Assembly: GCA_902363515.1 (NCBI GenBank)
Contig: CABJAN010000035.1
Location: forward strand, 1 to 27,143
Direction of reading: 5' to 3'
DNA length: 27,143 bases
Source of the DNA: Bacillota bacterium
GTDB lineage: Bacteria; Bacillota; Clostridia; Lachnospirales; Lachnospiraceae
Shown piece after piece: positions 1-8,414 of the stretch. Position 1 is the first letter of the stretch. Each line of letters begins with the position of its first letter. The notes below the pieces were generated by a model, which was not told where the DNA came from, ran no database searches, and saw only the letters and a program-made list of their open reading frames with translations. A program made the position numbers and the translations under genes.

Positions 1-48
1 TTGCTGGATACGGTCAGCCCAGAGTTTTGCTTTTTCTTCTTTGTTCAT
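1..48 (-). CDS. Partial IS66-type TnpA (N-terminus only)
   Basis: Only the first 16 codons lie in the window; the gene runs off the left edge. They read MNKEEKAKLWADRIQQ. A strong AGGAGGT ribosome binding site lies about 12 bases upstream. The short charged start followed by a WADRI-like helix resembles the N-terminus of IS66-family accessory protein TnpA, a small helix-turn-helix protein encoded first in these elements. The sequence upstream ends at a GTAAG terminus, as expected for an IS66 end. The identification rests on very few residues and on context; another small helix-turn-helix protein is possible. Confidence 0.45.
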   Translation of the reverse strand, partial: MNKEEKAKLWADRIQQ

Positions 49-132
49 AGTGTATAGAATACCTCCTGAGTTTTAAGGAGATTGTAGCAGAATAAAAAAT
101 GAAAAAACAGATACGGATGATTACTTACTTAC
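1..132 (-). mobile_element. End of an IS66-type insertion sequence (partial)
   Basis: Read on the minus strand from position 132, the sequence starts GTAAGTAAGTAATC and runs about 84 bases to an ATG with a good ribosome binding site. IS66 termini usually begin GTAAG, and the complete IS66 at 22700 also starts GTAAGT. Immediately to the right, the coding frame of an AraC-type regulator fragment begins, so 132/133 is the likely insertion junction. The rest of the element is outside the window, so neither the other end nor a target duplication can be checked. Confidence 0.5.
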
Positions 133-260
133 CTTTAAGATGTGGTATTGGAGATATTCATTATTTCACACGTTTATTCAAGAGAATTTGCGGTGTGACG
201 CCAAAGGGGTATCGGGAGGCTCAGAGCACGCTAAAACAAGAAAATAGCAAAAAAAGGTAA
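133..260 (+). pseudogene. AraC-family regulator, C-terminal remnant
   Basis: An open frame ending at TAA 258-260 encodes GIGDIHYFTRLFKR followed by ICGVTPKGYREAQ. This is the hallmark end of the AraC/XylS DNA-binding domain (the GxxDxxYFxRxFKxxxGxTPxxYR pattern of the second helix-turn-helix). Only about 42 codons remain. The frame runs without a start into the probable IS66 terminus at 132, so the gene was probably split by that insertion and its N-terminal part may lie beyond the element. The stop codon sits inside the terminator stem at 256-285. The remnant cannot make a working regulator on its own. Confidence 0.75.
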
Positions 261-290
261 GGGGAAAATGTTTCCTCTCCTTACCTTTTT
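256..290. terminator. Bidirectional rho-independent terminator
   Basis: GGTAAGG at 256-262 pairs with CCTTACC at 279-285. The inner GGAAA/TTTCC also pairs, leaving a small TCT bulge. TTTTT follows at 286-290 on the plus strand, and a run of A at 249-255 gives a U-tract for minus-strand transcripts. It can end both the araC remnant and the long minus-strand polysaccharide operon, whose last gene stops at 323. Confidence 0.85.
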
Positions 291-322
291 ATTACGTTTT
301 ACCTTATCAAAAATTTTTTAAA

Positions 323-1663
323 TTATCGCTTTTCTATAATTATTCCTTGAATATCAACACCACACTGTTGAGCTTTTAAGACTTCCTCACATATATCTTT
401 ATGTTTTGTTTTTTCACATACCTCATAAAAAACTATATTTCCAGTATTCACCAGTGTTTGTACTGCATGTAAATCTGTTAAAATACTATTTAGTATGAGT
501 ACCTTAATGCCATATTTTTCAAATACTACCTGCACCTGCTTAGCCAATTTACAGCACTGTTGGCTTTTAAACAGTGAACCTGTCAAACATATTTCTGAAA
601 GATTCTTTTGTTTAACAGACATAATAATAGGCAAAACTGACATTTCCAAAGAACCATTTGGCTTATTACCTGTTTTTTTCTCCCATTTATCAAGCCAAGA
701 ATCCACAATCCCCTTCGCTTCCTTTTTCTCATTAGTTACGGAAACTATTGAAACCTCTTGTAGACCATTAATATCTTTTTGTGTATGTACATATTCACTA
801 AAAAGATATCGAATACCATAAAACATCACTGCAAGAACTCCACCAGCAACTAAACCAATTATAATATAAATTATATTAGAACTCTTTGTCTGTGATTCTG
901 GTTCGACTAACGCGGTACTATAAGACATCTCTAAATTTTTTCTATCTTCTCTTGCACGTGCAAGTTGATCATAATAATTCCACTTTAAATTATAGTAATT
1001 TTCTTTATCTGCAGCCAGCGACATTTTCTTTGTCTTCAGTATATCTGATGTCAAAATTTCACATTGTCCAACATCTGACTTTATCTGTTCTATTCCACTT
1101 TGAATAATTTCTAAGATGTTGCGACATGCCTCTTCATCAAAATGAATTACTTTAAATGACATGAGCCCAACTTCATTTTCATAGGGTTCAAATCCAATAG
1201 AAATAAGTTCATGAATATATGCGTCTTCACTATCTATCCCCAAACGAGTTCTCACCATATCAAAAAATTCTTTTGACTTCACAATTTCATCACATTTACT
1301 GCGTAAACGTAGAACATCTTCCTGAGTTGCCCCACTTATAAGACAGCTTAATGTTCCTTCAAAGACTTCTTCTGGGTTAATTTGCATCTTAATAGATTCA
1401 TCTAAATATTTTGTATACATTTCATAGTATGATTGATATGTTGCCAGTGCCTCTTCTTGTCTGGCATACACTTTTTGATCTGCCTCTGAATAATTCTTTG
1501 TCACCTGATCAGATGGGGTTGCTTCCTTACTATTTCTGTTTTGTATAAAACTAAATACCCCTGCAAGGATTCCCATTACAACCATAACGATGACTATCTT
1601 TTTCCATTTTTTCAATAAATTCATCATAAAATCTAGCATACTTAATTTTCTTATCTCGTTCAT
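323..1663 (-). CDS. Wzz/CpsC-like chain-length protein with degenerate BY-kinase domain
   Basis: Last gene of the operon, 446 aa. A cytoplasmic start is followed by a membrane segment at about 23-41, a long outward-facing region rich in charged helices (about 60-255), and a second membrane segment at 263-287. That is the layout of Wzz/CpsC co-polymerases, which set polysaccharide chain length. The cytoplasmic tail (about 340-446) follows the order of a bacterial tyrosine-kinase/ParA-like fold: strand plus TGS at 358-363, helix, KVLILNS at 387-393, then a VNTGNIVFYEV strand and a final GVDIQGIIIEK strand. It lacks the GxxGKS/T P-loop and the IDxDxR Walker A' residues, so it should not bind ATP as a kinase. 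No separate CpsD/EpsB kinase is seen in the window. The start has a GGAGA ribosome binding site. The chain-length role is fairly sure; the pseudokinase reading is from motif order only. Confidence 0.75.
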   Translation of the reverse strand: MNEIRKLSMLDFMMNLLKKWKKIVIVMVVMGILAGVFSFIQNRNSKEATPSDQVTKNYSEADQKVYARQEEALATYQSYYEMYTKYLDESIKMQINPEEVFEGTLSCLISGATQEDVLRLRSKCDEIVKSKEFFDMVRTRLGIDSEDAYIHELISIGFEPYENEVGLMSFKVIHFDEEACRNILEIIQSGIEQIKSDVGQCEILTSDILKTKKMSLAADKENYYNLKWNYYDQLARAREDRKNLEMSYSTALVEPESQTKSSNIIYIIIGLVAGGVLAVMFYGIRYLFSEYVHTQKDINGLQEVSIVSVTNEKKEAKGIVDSWLDKWEKKTGNKPNGSLEMSVLPIIMSVKQKNLSEICLTGSLFKSQQCCKLAKQVQVVFEKYGIKVLILNSILTDLHAVQTLVNTGNIVFYEVCEKTKHKDICEEVLKAQQCGVDIQGIIIEKR

Positions 1664-1686
1664 TTCTACTCTCCATATTTATAATA

Positions 1687-3084
1687 TTATTTTTCCTGTT
1701 TCCATTTTTTCATGAGCATCTGAAGAATTGCACGCATATCAATCAAAGCAAAAATCAATAGTACAATAAGAAGTATCGTTAATAAAAATGGATTAGATAT
1801 CCAATAGAATAAAATTACACTTATAAGCAGAGAAAACAAAGAAAATATAAATCCTTTTCCTAAATGAACCCCTTGCTGTTTTATCATTGACCATAGTCTT
1901 AATAACAGTAATATTATAAACGAAAACATTAGTGTTACTACAACACCCTGTACCCCAAACTTCCTAGCACTAAAAATGGATAATGCAACATTGATGATCG
2001 ATGCAATAACCGTACTTTTCATAATAAAAGATGTTTTCTTTTCTGTCATGAATAATGTACTAATAAATGCAGCCACTGCATTTGCTGAAACCCCTATAAT
2101 CGTTGCTGGAATTATTAAAACTGCATCCTGATATTGCGGACCAATATAAAACGGAAAAATTATTTTAATAAAAATAATTAACATAGCTGTAATCCAACAC
2201 ATAAATTTTAATAATATATCAACGAAAGATTTATAGATTTTTTTTCTATCCTCATCATGAGCCATTAAATATGCTGCTTCATTCCATGCAAATTGAAAAA
2301 TTGATAAAACTACTGTCACAATACTGGCTAAACGGTTTGCTACTGCATATAATCCCACTTCATATTCTCCGACAAAATTATTTATAATAATCCGTGAATA
2401 ACCACTTAACAGCCAATATGAAATCGTTGCAACGCATAGGGGAATAGAAAATTTAACCATTCTTTGTATAATTTTAAAATCAATGTCATTGATCCTAAAG
2501 TTTTTAATTAATCGCAACTTCCACTCAATAACAATAATCTGCAACACAATCCCTATAACAGCGGAAACATATAATGCTTTTACATCCCAATGAAAAAAGA
2601 CAATTAAAATTACATTCAATACAACAGATACAATAGTATTTAATACTCCTGAAAATACATACAATGTATTATTCAAAAATACACGCGCTGAATATGCATA
2701 TACATATTGAAAAGCAAAAGCCAAACCATATATCAAAATGTAAAGATAATAATCAAATTTCATAAACTGATTGATAATTCCCATTAAAATACTATAGATA
2801 AATATTCCCACCATACACACTACAAATGAGTTTGTAATTAATGCATATTTATCCTCTGATTTCTGCGAATCAAAAGAAAATCTAAACAATGCATCCCATA
2901 TCTGCACAAATGCAATAGGGGCAACCAGATTTATGATAGAATAAGCCAAGTCATAGTTTCCATATTGCGCAGGATTAATATAGACTGTATATAATGGAAA
3001 CAGGAAAAAAATTACTAATTTTGATAATACATTACCTGCAAAATAAACAAAGGCAGTTTTTGCAGCTCTTCTCAAATTTAACAC
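1687..3084 (-). CDS. Wzx-type polysaccharide flippase (MOP superfamily)
   Basis: A 465 aa protein made almost entirely of hydrophobic helices, about twelve to fourteen, with short basic loops. Its N-terminus (LRRAAKTAFVYFAGNVLSKL) and SRIIINNFVGEYEVGLYAVA segment are typical of RfbX/Wzx lipid-linked oligosaccharide flippases, which move undecaprenyl-diphosphate-linked repeat units to the outer face of the membrane. Length fits the family. The start is GTG at 3082-3084, chosen because GAGGAGG lies 5 bases upstream. It ends 23 bases before the chain-length gene and starts 15 bases after the glycosyltransferase gene, so it is in the same transcript. Substrate cannot be told from sequence. Confidence 0.9.
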   Translation of the reverse strand: MLNLRRAAKTAFVYFAGNVLSKLVIFFLFPLYTVYINPAQYGNYDLAYSIINLVAPIAFVQIWDALFRFSFDSQKSEDKYALITNSFVVCMVGIFIYSILMGIINQFMKFDYYLYILIYGLAFAFQYVYAYSARVFLNNTLYVFSGVLNTIVSVVLNVILIVFFHWDVKALYVSAVIGIVLQIIVIEWKLRLIKNFRINDIDFKIIQRMVKFSIPLCVATISYWLLSGYSRIIINNFVGEYEVGLYAVANRLASIVTVVLSIFQFAWNEAAYLMAHDEDRKKIYKSFVDILLKFMCWITAMLIIFIKIIFPFYIGPQYQDAVLIIPATIIGVSANAVAAFISTLFMTEKKTSFIMKSTVIASIINVALSIFSARKFGVQGVVVTLMFSFIILLLLRLWSMIKQQGVHLGKGFIFSLFSLLISVILFYWISNPFLLTILLIVLLIFALIDMRAILQMLMKKWKQEK

Positions 3085-3099
3085 TAGATCCTCCTCATT

Positions 3100-3786
3100 C
3101 TATTTCTGATATCCAATTAAATTTGCAATAAAACATTTTATTTTCGTGGAAAACGGCTGCCAGCTCCCATCAAAATGATGAATCGACAGTGTATTCTTTG
3201 TTATGTTTAATTTATTTGTTTTAAAATCTTTTGGACACATATATTCACTGGATAAAATCTGGACACCATCAATATTTTTACATTTATCTGAATGGTCATA
3301 TCCATATTTTTCAAATACAAGTGTATTTCTATCAGGACACGGAGTCATATCATATGTTCCATCATTCAGCTTAAATGAAATATTCTCATATTGTTCCATG
3401 ATTTCCTTGACAATTGAATTGCCCTTTTCAGCACCAAATCCCAGCCCTGTTGCAATACACTTATTTTGTGTAGATTCAATTCCAAAAAAAGCATTATAAT
3501 TCAATAAAGAATCCAACGGTTTAATCAACTCAACATCTGTATCAAGATAAATCCCTCCATAATGATACACAATATATAATCTGGCATAATCTGTAATAAA
3601 AGCCCACTTTTTTGCTTCATAAGCTTCTCTGACATACTTATTAGTATCTAAATCAAAATTTTCTTCATTCCACAACTTAATTTCATAATCCGGACAATAT
3701 TTTTTCCAACTATTGAGACATTTTCTTGCCATTCTTGGCATCTTTTTGTCACCGAACCAACAAAAATGTATTATCTTTGGTATCAT
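3100..3786 (-). CDS. GT32-like glycosyltransferase (DXD sugar-binding type)
   Basis: A 228 aa protein starting IPKIIHFCWFG, the standard opening of the Gly_transf_sug (OCH1/capsular GT32-like) family. ITDYARLYIVYHYGGIYLDTDVE follows at about 64-86; D82-T83-D84 is the metal/nucleotide-sugar binding DXD motif. No membrane segment or signal is visible, so it should act at the cytoplasmic face, adding one sugar to the lipid-linked repeat unit. ATG start with AGAGGA upstream. It lies between the GT2 gene and the flippase with gaps of 12 and 15 bases. Donor sugar unknown; galactose-type donors are common in the family, but that is not shown here. Confidence 0.88.
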   Translation of the reverse strand: MIPKIIHFCWFGDKKMPRMARKCLNSWKKYCPDYEIKLWNEENFDLDTNKYVREAYEAKKWAFITDYARLYIVYHYGGIYLDTDVELIKPLDSLLNYNAFFGIESTQNKCIATGLGFGAEKGNSIVKEIMEQYENISFKLNDGTYDMTPCPDRNTLVFEKYGYDHSDKCKNIDGVQILSSEYMCPKDFKTNKLNITKNTLSIHHFDGSWQPFSTKIKCFIANLIGYQK

Positions 3787-3798
3787 ATGCTTTTCCTC

Positions 3799-4779
3799 TT
3801 ATCTTTTTTTCAATTTTGTAAGTAAAACAATAAGACATTCACTCCAAATACCACAAATAAAAGCTATCTTATGTAATTTATTAATATCATCTGACTTAAG
3901 ATACAACTCTTTATATTCTCTCATCAATTTTCTTAGCATTACAAATTCTTTATGATATTTTTTTCTGTCTGTTTCTATGATATTGATTAGCAATGACAAC
4001 ATTTGATTAGCATATTGTACTTTTTGCAAATTAACAATCTCTTCTCTATATCCTTTTTCTTCTAATATTTTAACAATACCGGAGTAAGCATCTAACACTG
4101 TCATTTTCCCCAGATTAAACTTGCTCCTCGTAATACTAACCGTATCTTGACGGTAATAGTACAAAGCTATATCTTGATATACAGTCTTTTTACATTTTGA
4201 TATATATTCACACGTAAATGGTGAATCTTCACCTTTACGTATCGCTTCATCATACAACATATCTTGCAAAATTGATTTTTTATACATCTTATTCCATGCA
4301 AATCCATAATACTTCTCCGGTAAGATTGCATATTGCATTGCTTGTTCACGATCCAAAACCTCTATGTTCTGTGAAAACGTTTTGCTACATTTTCTCCCAT
4401 TTGCCTCTTTAATCTCAAAGTTACAAACTGACATATCTGCATCATATTTTTCAAGATTATCATACATGATCTGAATCATATCTTTATGAATCCAGTCATC
4501 TGAATCAACACATACAATAAGTTGTCCTTTTGCAATCTTTAATCCTGCATTACGTGCAGAAGATAGCCCTCCGTTTTTCTTATTAATCAAAATAATCCTT
4601 GCATCCATTTGTTGATATTCTTCGCAAATCTTTTGGCAATCGTCTGGCGATCCATCATTAATCAAAATAATCTCCAAATTCTTATAGGATTGATTTAATA
4701 TACTCTCTATGCACGTTCCCAAATATTTTTCCACATTATATATTGGCACAATAACAGAAATCAAAGGTTCTTTTATCAT
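3799..4779 (-). CDS. GT2-family glycosyltransferase
   Basis: 326 aa. The N-terminal GT-A domain has the classic sequence: ISVIVPIYNVEKYL at 8-20, LINDGSPDDC at 39-48, NGGLSSARNAGL at 69-80 and VDSDDW at 91-96, where D92-S93-D94 is the DXD metal site. The C-terminal third is a basic helical tail with a weakly hydrophobic end that may lie on the membrane. It should transfer one sugar onto the undecaprenyl-linked intermediate in the cytoplasm. Gaps of 12 and 24 bases to its neighbours place it in the operon. The ribosome binding site upstream of the ATG is weak (AGAAAGGG, rather far). Specificity cannot be predicted. Confidence 0.92.
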   Translation of the reverse strand: MIKEPLISVIVPIYNVEKYLGTCIESILNQSYKNLEIILINDGSPDDCQKICEEYQQMDARIILINKKNGGLSSARNAGLKIAKGQLIVCVDSDDWIHKDMIQIMYDNLEKYDADMSVCNFEIKEANGRKCSKTFSQNIEVLDREQAMQYAILPEKYYGFAWNKMYKKSILQDMLYDEAIRKGEDSPFTCEYISKCKKTVYQDIALYYYRQDTVSITRSKFNLGKMTVLDAYSGIVKILEEKGYREEIVNLQKVQYANQMLSLLINIIETDRKKYHKEFVMLRKLMREYKELYLKSDDINKLHKIAFICGIWSECLIVLLTKLKKR

Positions 4780-4803
4780 TTTTTACACTAATCCCTTTCT
4801 TAA

Positions 4804-5865
4804 TTACCATTTTACAAAAAATGTATCCAAATCAACACCTCTTGGTAGCGCAACTAACATAAAAATAACATTAATTGCAGAAATAATTATAAATACTGCT
4901 CTCTTGCTTTTCCAGGACATTTCTGATGTAACAAGTCCAAACACCATGAATAGCATCAAATCAAATAATCTATACGTTCTGTTAAATTCATTTACAAACA
5001 ATAAGAAACCCGAACAACTAATTCCAAACAACGAATATCTCAAAAGATAATTAACAGCTTTTTTCCTAATTTCAGGCACTGATTTATTATCTTTTGACAA
5101 TGTATTTCTAGCCCCAAAGTACCATAATAAAAGCATTATAAATGCCGTAGACCCCGCCCATATAATAAGAGAGTCATATCCTGTAGAAACAGCCAAATAG
5201 TCATATACTTTTACAAATAAGATACTTTTGGACGCGAGAAAAAGTAAAATCGGCTTTCCAAAAGCAGCAATAAATATTCCAACAAACACATGTAGACCTA
5301 TTTCCCATTTAGAAATTTCATAGTCTTTTCTTGGTTTAACAAATACCACATACATTAAAAGAAGCGCCATGAGAAATGCCAGCCTATGAAAGAATACTGC
5401 AATAATACACATCACTATCGCTTGCAGTTTTTTATCATGTAAGCTCAAATACATTGCATAAAGGATTAAAAAGGTTGCTATTGTATTCCTTATCTGGATA
5501 CAATCATAATACATAATGAAGAGAGCATAAAAAAATAAAACATAATTAATATATGGTATTATTTTTCCCCATTTCCAAAAGACAAAAGCAATTAATGCCA
5601 TAACTAAAATCAGAAAATACGTATAACTCTCCAATCCAATACCATGCAAAATATCTGATATGGTTTTAATTCCTATTTCAAAAGGTAATTTCATTTCTCC
5701 ATTATAAATCATAAGATATGTAGAATAATCTGAATTATTTTTTGAAAAAATGAGAAAAACAGCTTCTACAACAAGCAACAAGTAATTTAATCCCTTATTT
5801 TGCTTCTCATGCTGTTGTATTAACAAAAAAACGGAAAAACACAAAATCAATGAATATGTATACAT
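4804..5865 (-). CDS. EpsG/Wzy-type polysaccharide polymerase
   Basis: A 353 aa integral membrane protein with roughly ten hydrophobic helices. It carries features of the EpsG family: SDYSTYLMIYNG near residue 45 after the second helix, YYDCIQIRNTIATF in the middle, and FFHRLAFLMALLLM with a conserved His after it. EpsG/Wzy proteins join flipped repeat units into polymer at the outer face of the membrane, which is the one step otherwise missing from this operon. ATG start with GTGAGG close upstream. Wzy-type proteins diverge quickly, so the call rests on topology, these motifs and position next to glycosyltransferase and flippase genes. Confidence 0.82.
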   Translation of the reverse strand: MYTYSLILCFSVFLLIQQHEKQNKGLNYLLLVVEAVFLIFSKNNSDYSTYLMIYNGEMKLPFEIGIKTISDILHGIGLESYTYFLILVMALIAFVFWKWGKIIPYINYVLFFYALFIMYYDCIQIRNTIATFLILYAMYLSLHDKKLQAIVMCIIAVFFHRLAFLMALLLMYVVFVKPRKDYEISKWEIGLHVFVGIFIAAFGKPILLFLASKSILFVKVYDYLAVSTGYDSLIIWAGSTAFIMLLLWYFGARNTLSKDNKSVPEIRKKAVNYLLRYSLFGISCSGFLLFVNEFNRTYRLFDLMLFMVFGLVTSEMSWKSKRAVFIIISAINVIFMLVALPRGVDLDTFFVKW

Positions 5866-5901
5866 TTTAGCCTCACAATCACTTATTTATCCATGTAGTA
5901 A

Positions 5902-7365
5902 TTAAAACTTCCCATAAATAAACGCTACCTGTCCCACATACGCGAGAATTATAGTAAGTCCTGTTAAAACAAAAAATAGAAATAATCCTCCTATGGTATT
6001 TAAATTTAATATTGGATAAGATATTTCCACTCTTTTTTCTGCTTTTTTATTACATCTTATTACGGAATAGATAATTTCGCAAATGGCAAATACTATTGCT
6101 AAAAATGTCCATGAATAAATTTGCTGAATTCCTTCTCTTATTGTAACAGACTGTACTAATAACGAAATTGCCTGTGAAAATGTCTCTGCTCTAAAAAATA
6201 CCCATGTAATACAAACGAAAATGTATGTTACCACAATTGACCATATTTTTTTCTTTGTCTTACCTTGTTCTGGATGAATTAAATATTTATTCCGTAATTT
6301 CATAAATTCCTTATGAATGACTAATGCGATTCCATGAATTCCTCCCCACATAACAAAATTCCATGATGCTCCATGCCAGAGTCCACCAATAAGCATTGTT
6401 ATTATCAGATTGAAATATCTACGGATTTTTCCTTTTCTATTACCTCCCAAAGAAATATAGAGGTAATCCTGTAACCAAGATGATAAGCTGATGTGCCATC
6501 TCTTCCAAAATTCTGTTATATTATATGAAATATATGGCAAATCAAAGTTTTTATCAATATTAATTCCTAACATTTTTGAAAAACCAATAGCCATATCTGA
6601 ATATCCTGCAAAATCAAAATAAATTTGTAAAGAATAACTTATAATAGCCCATAAACATGTAGCTGAATTAAATGCAGTAGGTACCTTAAAAACCTCATCG
6701 ACAAAAACGGCTAAATGATCTGCCATCACCATCTTCTTAAACATGCCCCAAACAACATATTGTATTCCTATCTGCAAATTCTGCAAACTTACAGAACAAA
6801 ACCCGCTTTTTGTTTGCTGTATGAATTTATCTGCTCTAACAATAGGACCTGAAATAAATTTAGGAAAAAATGCAAGATATAAAGCTAGTTCGTCTAGCTT
6901 TTCAAAAACACAATATTTTTTTCTGTACAAATCTATTAAATATCCAACTGCTGAAAATGTGAAAAAAGAAATTCCCAATGGCACAAAATGAATAATCTTA
7001 GTTTCATATGTAAATCCTAAGATTTCCCCTATACTTTGTACCAAAAAATCACAATATTTATATGTGATTAGTTGTCCAATAGAAAAAACAATTCCACAGG
7101 TAAAAATTGTTATGAATAATCTTCGATTATTCCTATATTTATTCATTCCTTTTGATACGAAATATACAATAATCGTCTGCAAAAATAAGCAGATTGCAGT
7201 TTTCCAGTCTGAAATTATTATAAAAGCATAACTTTCTACTAATAAAAGGGTACTATATTTTTTGTAGGATTTTTGTTTTAAACACCGGCATCCTCCTACA
7301 TAAATCCAGTTGATGAGATATATTACTAAAAAAAACAGAACATATCGAAAACTTAAAAATGACAT
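5902..7365 (-). CDS. MBOAT membrane-bound O-acyltransferase (AlgI/DltB-like)
   Basis: 487 aa, about eleven to twelve membrane helices. Conserved MBOAT stretches are all present: FFPKFISGPIVRADKF at about 166-181, QIYFDFAGYSDMAIG near 247-261, NITEFWKRWHISLSSWLQDY near 282-300, and GGLWHGASWNFVMWGG near 327-342. The His of LWHGAS (about 331) is the usual catalytic residue. Such proteins pass an acyl group, usually acetyl, across the membrane to an extracytoplasmic partner. I place the start at ATG 7363-7365, which overlaps the TGA stop of the upstream SGNH-like gene by one base and has GGAGG 8-9 bases upstream. A TTG one codon earlier is possible. The tight coupling suggests the two proteins work together on polysaccharide O-acylation. 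Confidence 0.93.
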   Translation of the reverse strand: MSFLSFRYVLFFLVIYLINWIYVGGCRCLKQKSYKKYSTLLLVESYAFIIISDWKTAICLFLQTIIVYFVSKGMNKYRNNRRLFITIFTCGIVFSIGQLITYKYCDFLVQSIGEILGFTYETKIIHFVPLGISFFTFSAVGYLIDLYRKKYCVFEKLDELALYLAFFPKFISGPIVRADKFIQQTKSGFCSVSLQNLQIGIQYVVWGMFKKMVMADHLAVFVDEVFKVPTAFNSATCLWAIISYSLQIYFDFAGYSDMAIGFSKMLGINIDKNFDLPYISYNITEFWKRWHISLSSWLQDYLYISLGGNRKGKIRRYFNLIITMLIGGLWHGASWNFVMWGGIHGIALVIHKEFMKLRNKYLIHPEQGKTKKKIWSIVVTYIFVCITWVFFRAETFSQAISLLVQSVTIREGIQQIYSWTFLAIVFAICEIIYSVIRCNKKAEKRVEISYPILNLNTIGGLFLFFVLTGLTIILAYVGQVAFIYGKF

Positions 7366-8396
7366 CAATCAACCTCCAACTCTTGTATTTTAGATACAAT
7401 CGCCTCTGCAATTACTTTATGACCATATTTATTTAAATGACCACTGCCTACACTTGTATTACTAAAGCCATGGGCTAACACATTCTTTTCATCATAGAGT
7501 TCAGTAAATTCATCTGTTAAATCACAAAAAATAATATCTTGCTTTTTACATTCCTGCTCAAAAATTTCAATGTCTTTATTTGAATGTGAATATGCAACGT
7601 CTCCGTCTTCATTTAAATACTGAGATGGCCGGTAGGCAATAATCAATGTAACTTCTGACTCTTTTGCCGCATTTGAGGCTATCTTTAAAAATTCAGCTAA
7701 AACCTTATTATAATCATCTGCCTCTGTTTCTTTTCTTTCTTTTCCATTAGTATCTGATACTTCTTGTCCGCCTTGTAAAAGAATCCAGTCTGAAATTTGC
7801 TTATAAATAACTTTGACAGCCGGTATTTTTTGCATATTATACATTATTCCGCTGTCATAAGATGGAATTGGCAATGAATTGCCATCTACAACTAATTGCA
7901 TTTCATCAACAGACATATCCACGCTATCTGTAACTAAAACTACATGTTTCTGAGGTTTATGCGCTTTAAGTGCATTTTCCATGTTATCGACGCACCGGTA
8001 TAGCGTATGACCTGACATTCCTATATTATACGTATGATAATTAGGCATCATCTCATTTAACAATGAACCAACATTTTCATTCTGTGCAACCTGTGCAGCT
8101 TCCATATTAGAACTTCCCATCAGCAAAATATCTGTTTTTTCCAACTCATCGTTAATATTATTAAATCCTTGAGAATCCACAAAAAACCAAGAAAAGCCTT
8201 CTTTCATAGTTGTTTTTAATTGCTTGGCTTCCCACACATAGTCAGTTGCACCTGTTTTATTTTCTACATGCACCCCATCATAGGAATACACTATACAAAA
8301 TAAAGATAAGAGTAATACTGCGCAGATACCAGCTATAAATGCTTTACCTACCCATTTTAAAAATTTTTTAATTGTCTCTTTTAAATTTGTTCGCAA
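7365..8396 (-). CDS. Membrane-anchored SGNH-like protein, probable partner of the MBOAT
   Basis: 343 aa. One N-terminal membrane helix (about 17-38) puts the remainder outside the cell. The body looks like an SGNH/GDSL-type fold: DILLMGSSNMEA at 89-100 (block I, with GSS in place of GDS) and GHLNKYGHKVIAEAI at 319-333 (block V region, His at 320). The Asp usually found three residues before that His is not there (Gly). It resembles AlgJ/AlgX, PatB or DltD-type partners, which receive acyl groups from an MBOAT and pass them to a glycan. The start is TTG 8394-8396 after GGAGG about 10 bases upstream. It overlaps the next gene by one base. Family placement is by motif only, and whether it is catalytic is uncertain. 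Confidence 0.72.
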   Translation of the reverse strand: MRTNLKETIKKFLKWVGKAFIAGICAVLLLSLFCIVYSYDGVHVENKTGATDYVWEAKQLKTTMKEGFSWFFVDSQGFNNINDELEKTDILLMGSSNMEAAQVAQNENVGSLLNEMMPNYHTYNIGMSGHTLYRCVDNMENALKAHKPQKHVVLVTDSVDMSVDEMQLVVDGNSLPIPSYDSGIMYNMQKIPAVKVIYKQISDWILLQGGQEVSDTNGKERKETEADDYNKVLAEFLKIASNAAKESEVTLIIAYRPSQYLNEDGDVAYSHSNKDIEIFEQECKKQDIIFCDLTDEFTELYDEKNVLAHGFSNTSVGSGHLNKYGHKVIAEAIVSKIQELEVD

Positions 8397-8414
8397 AATT
8401 ACTCTACCTCCTAA

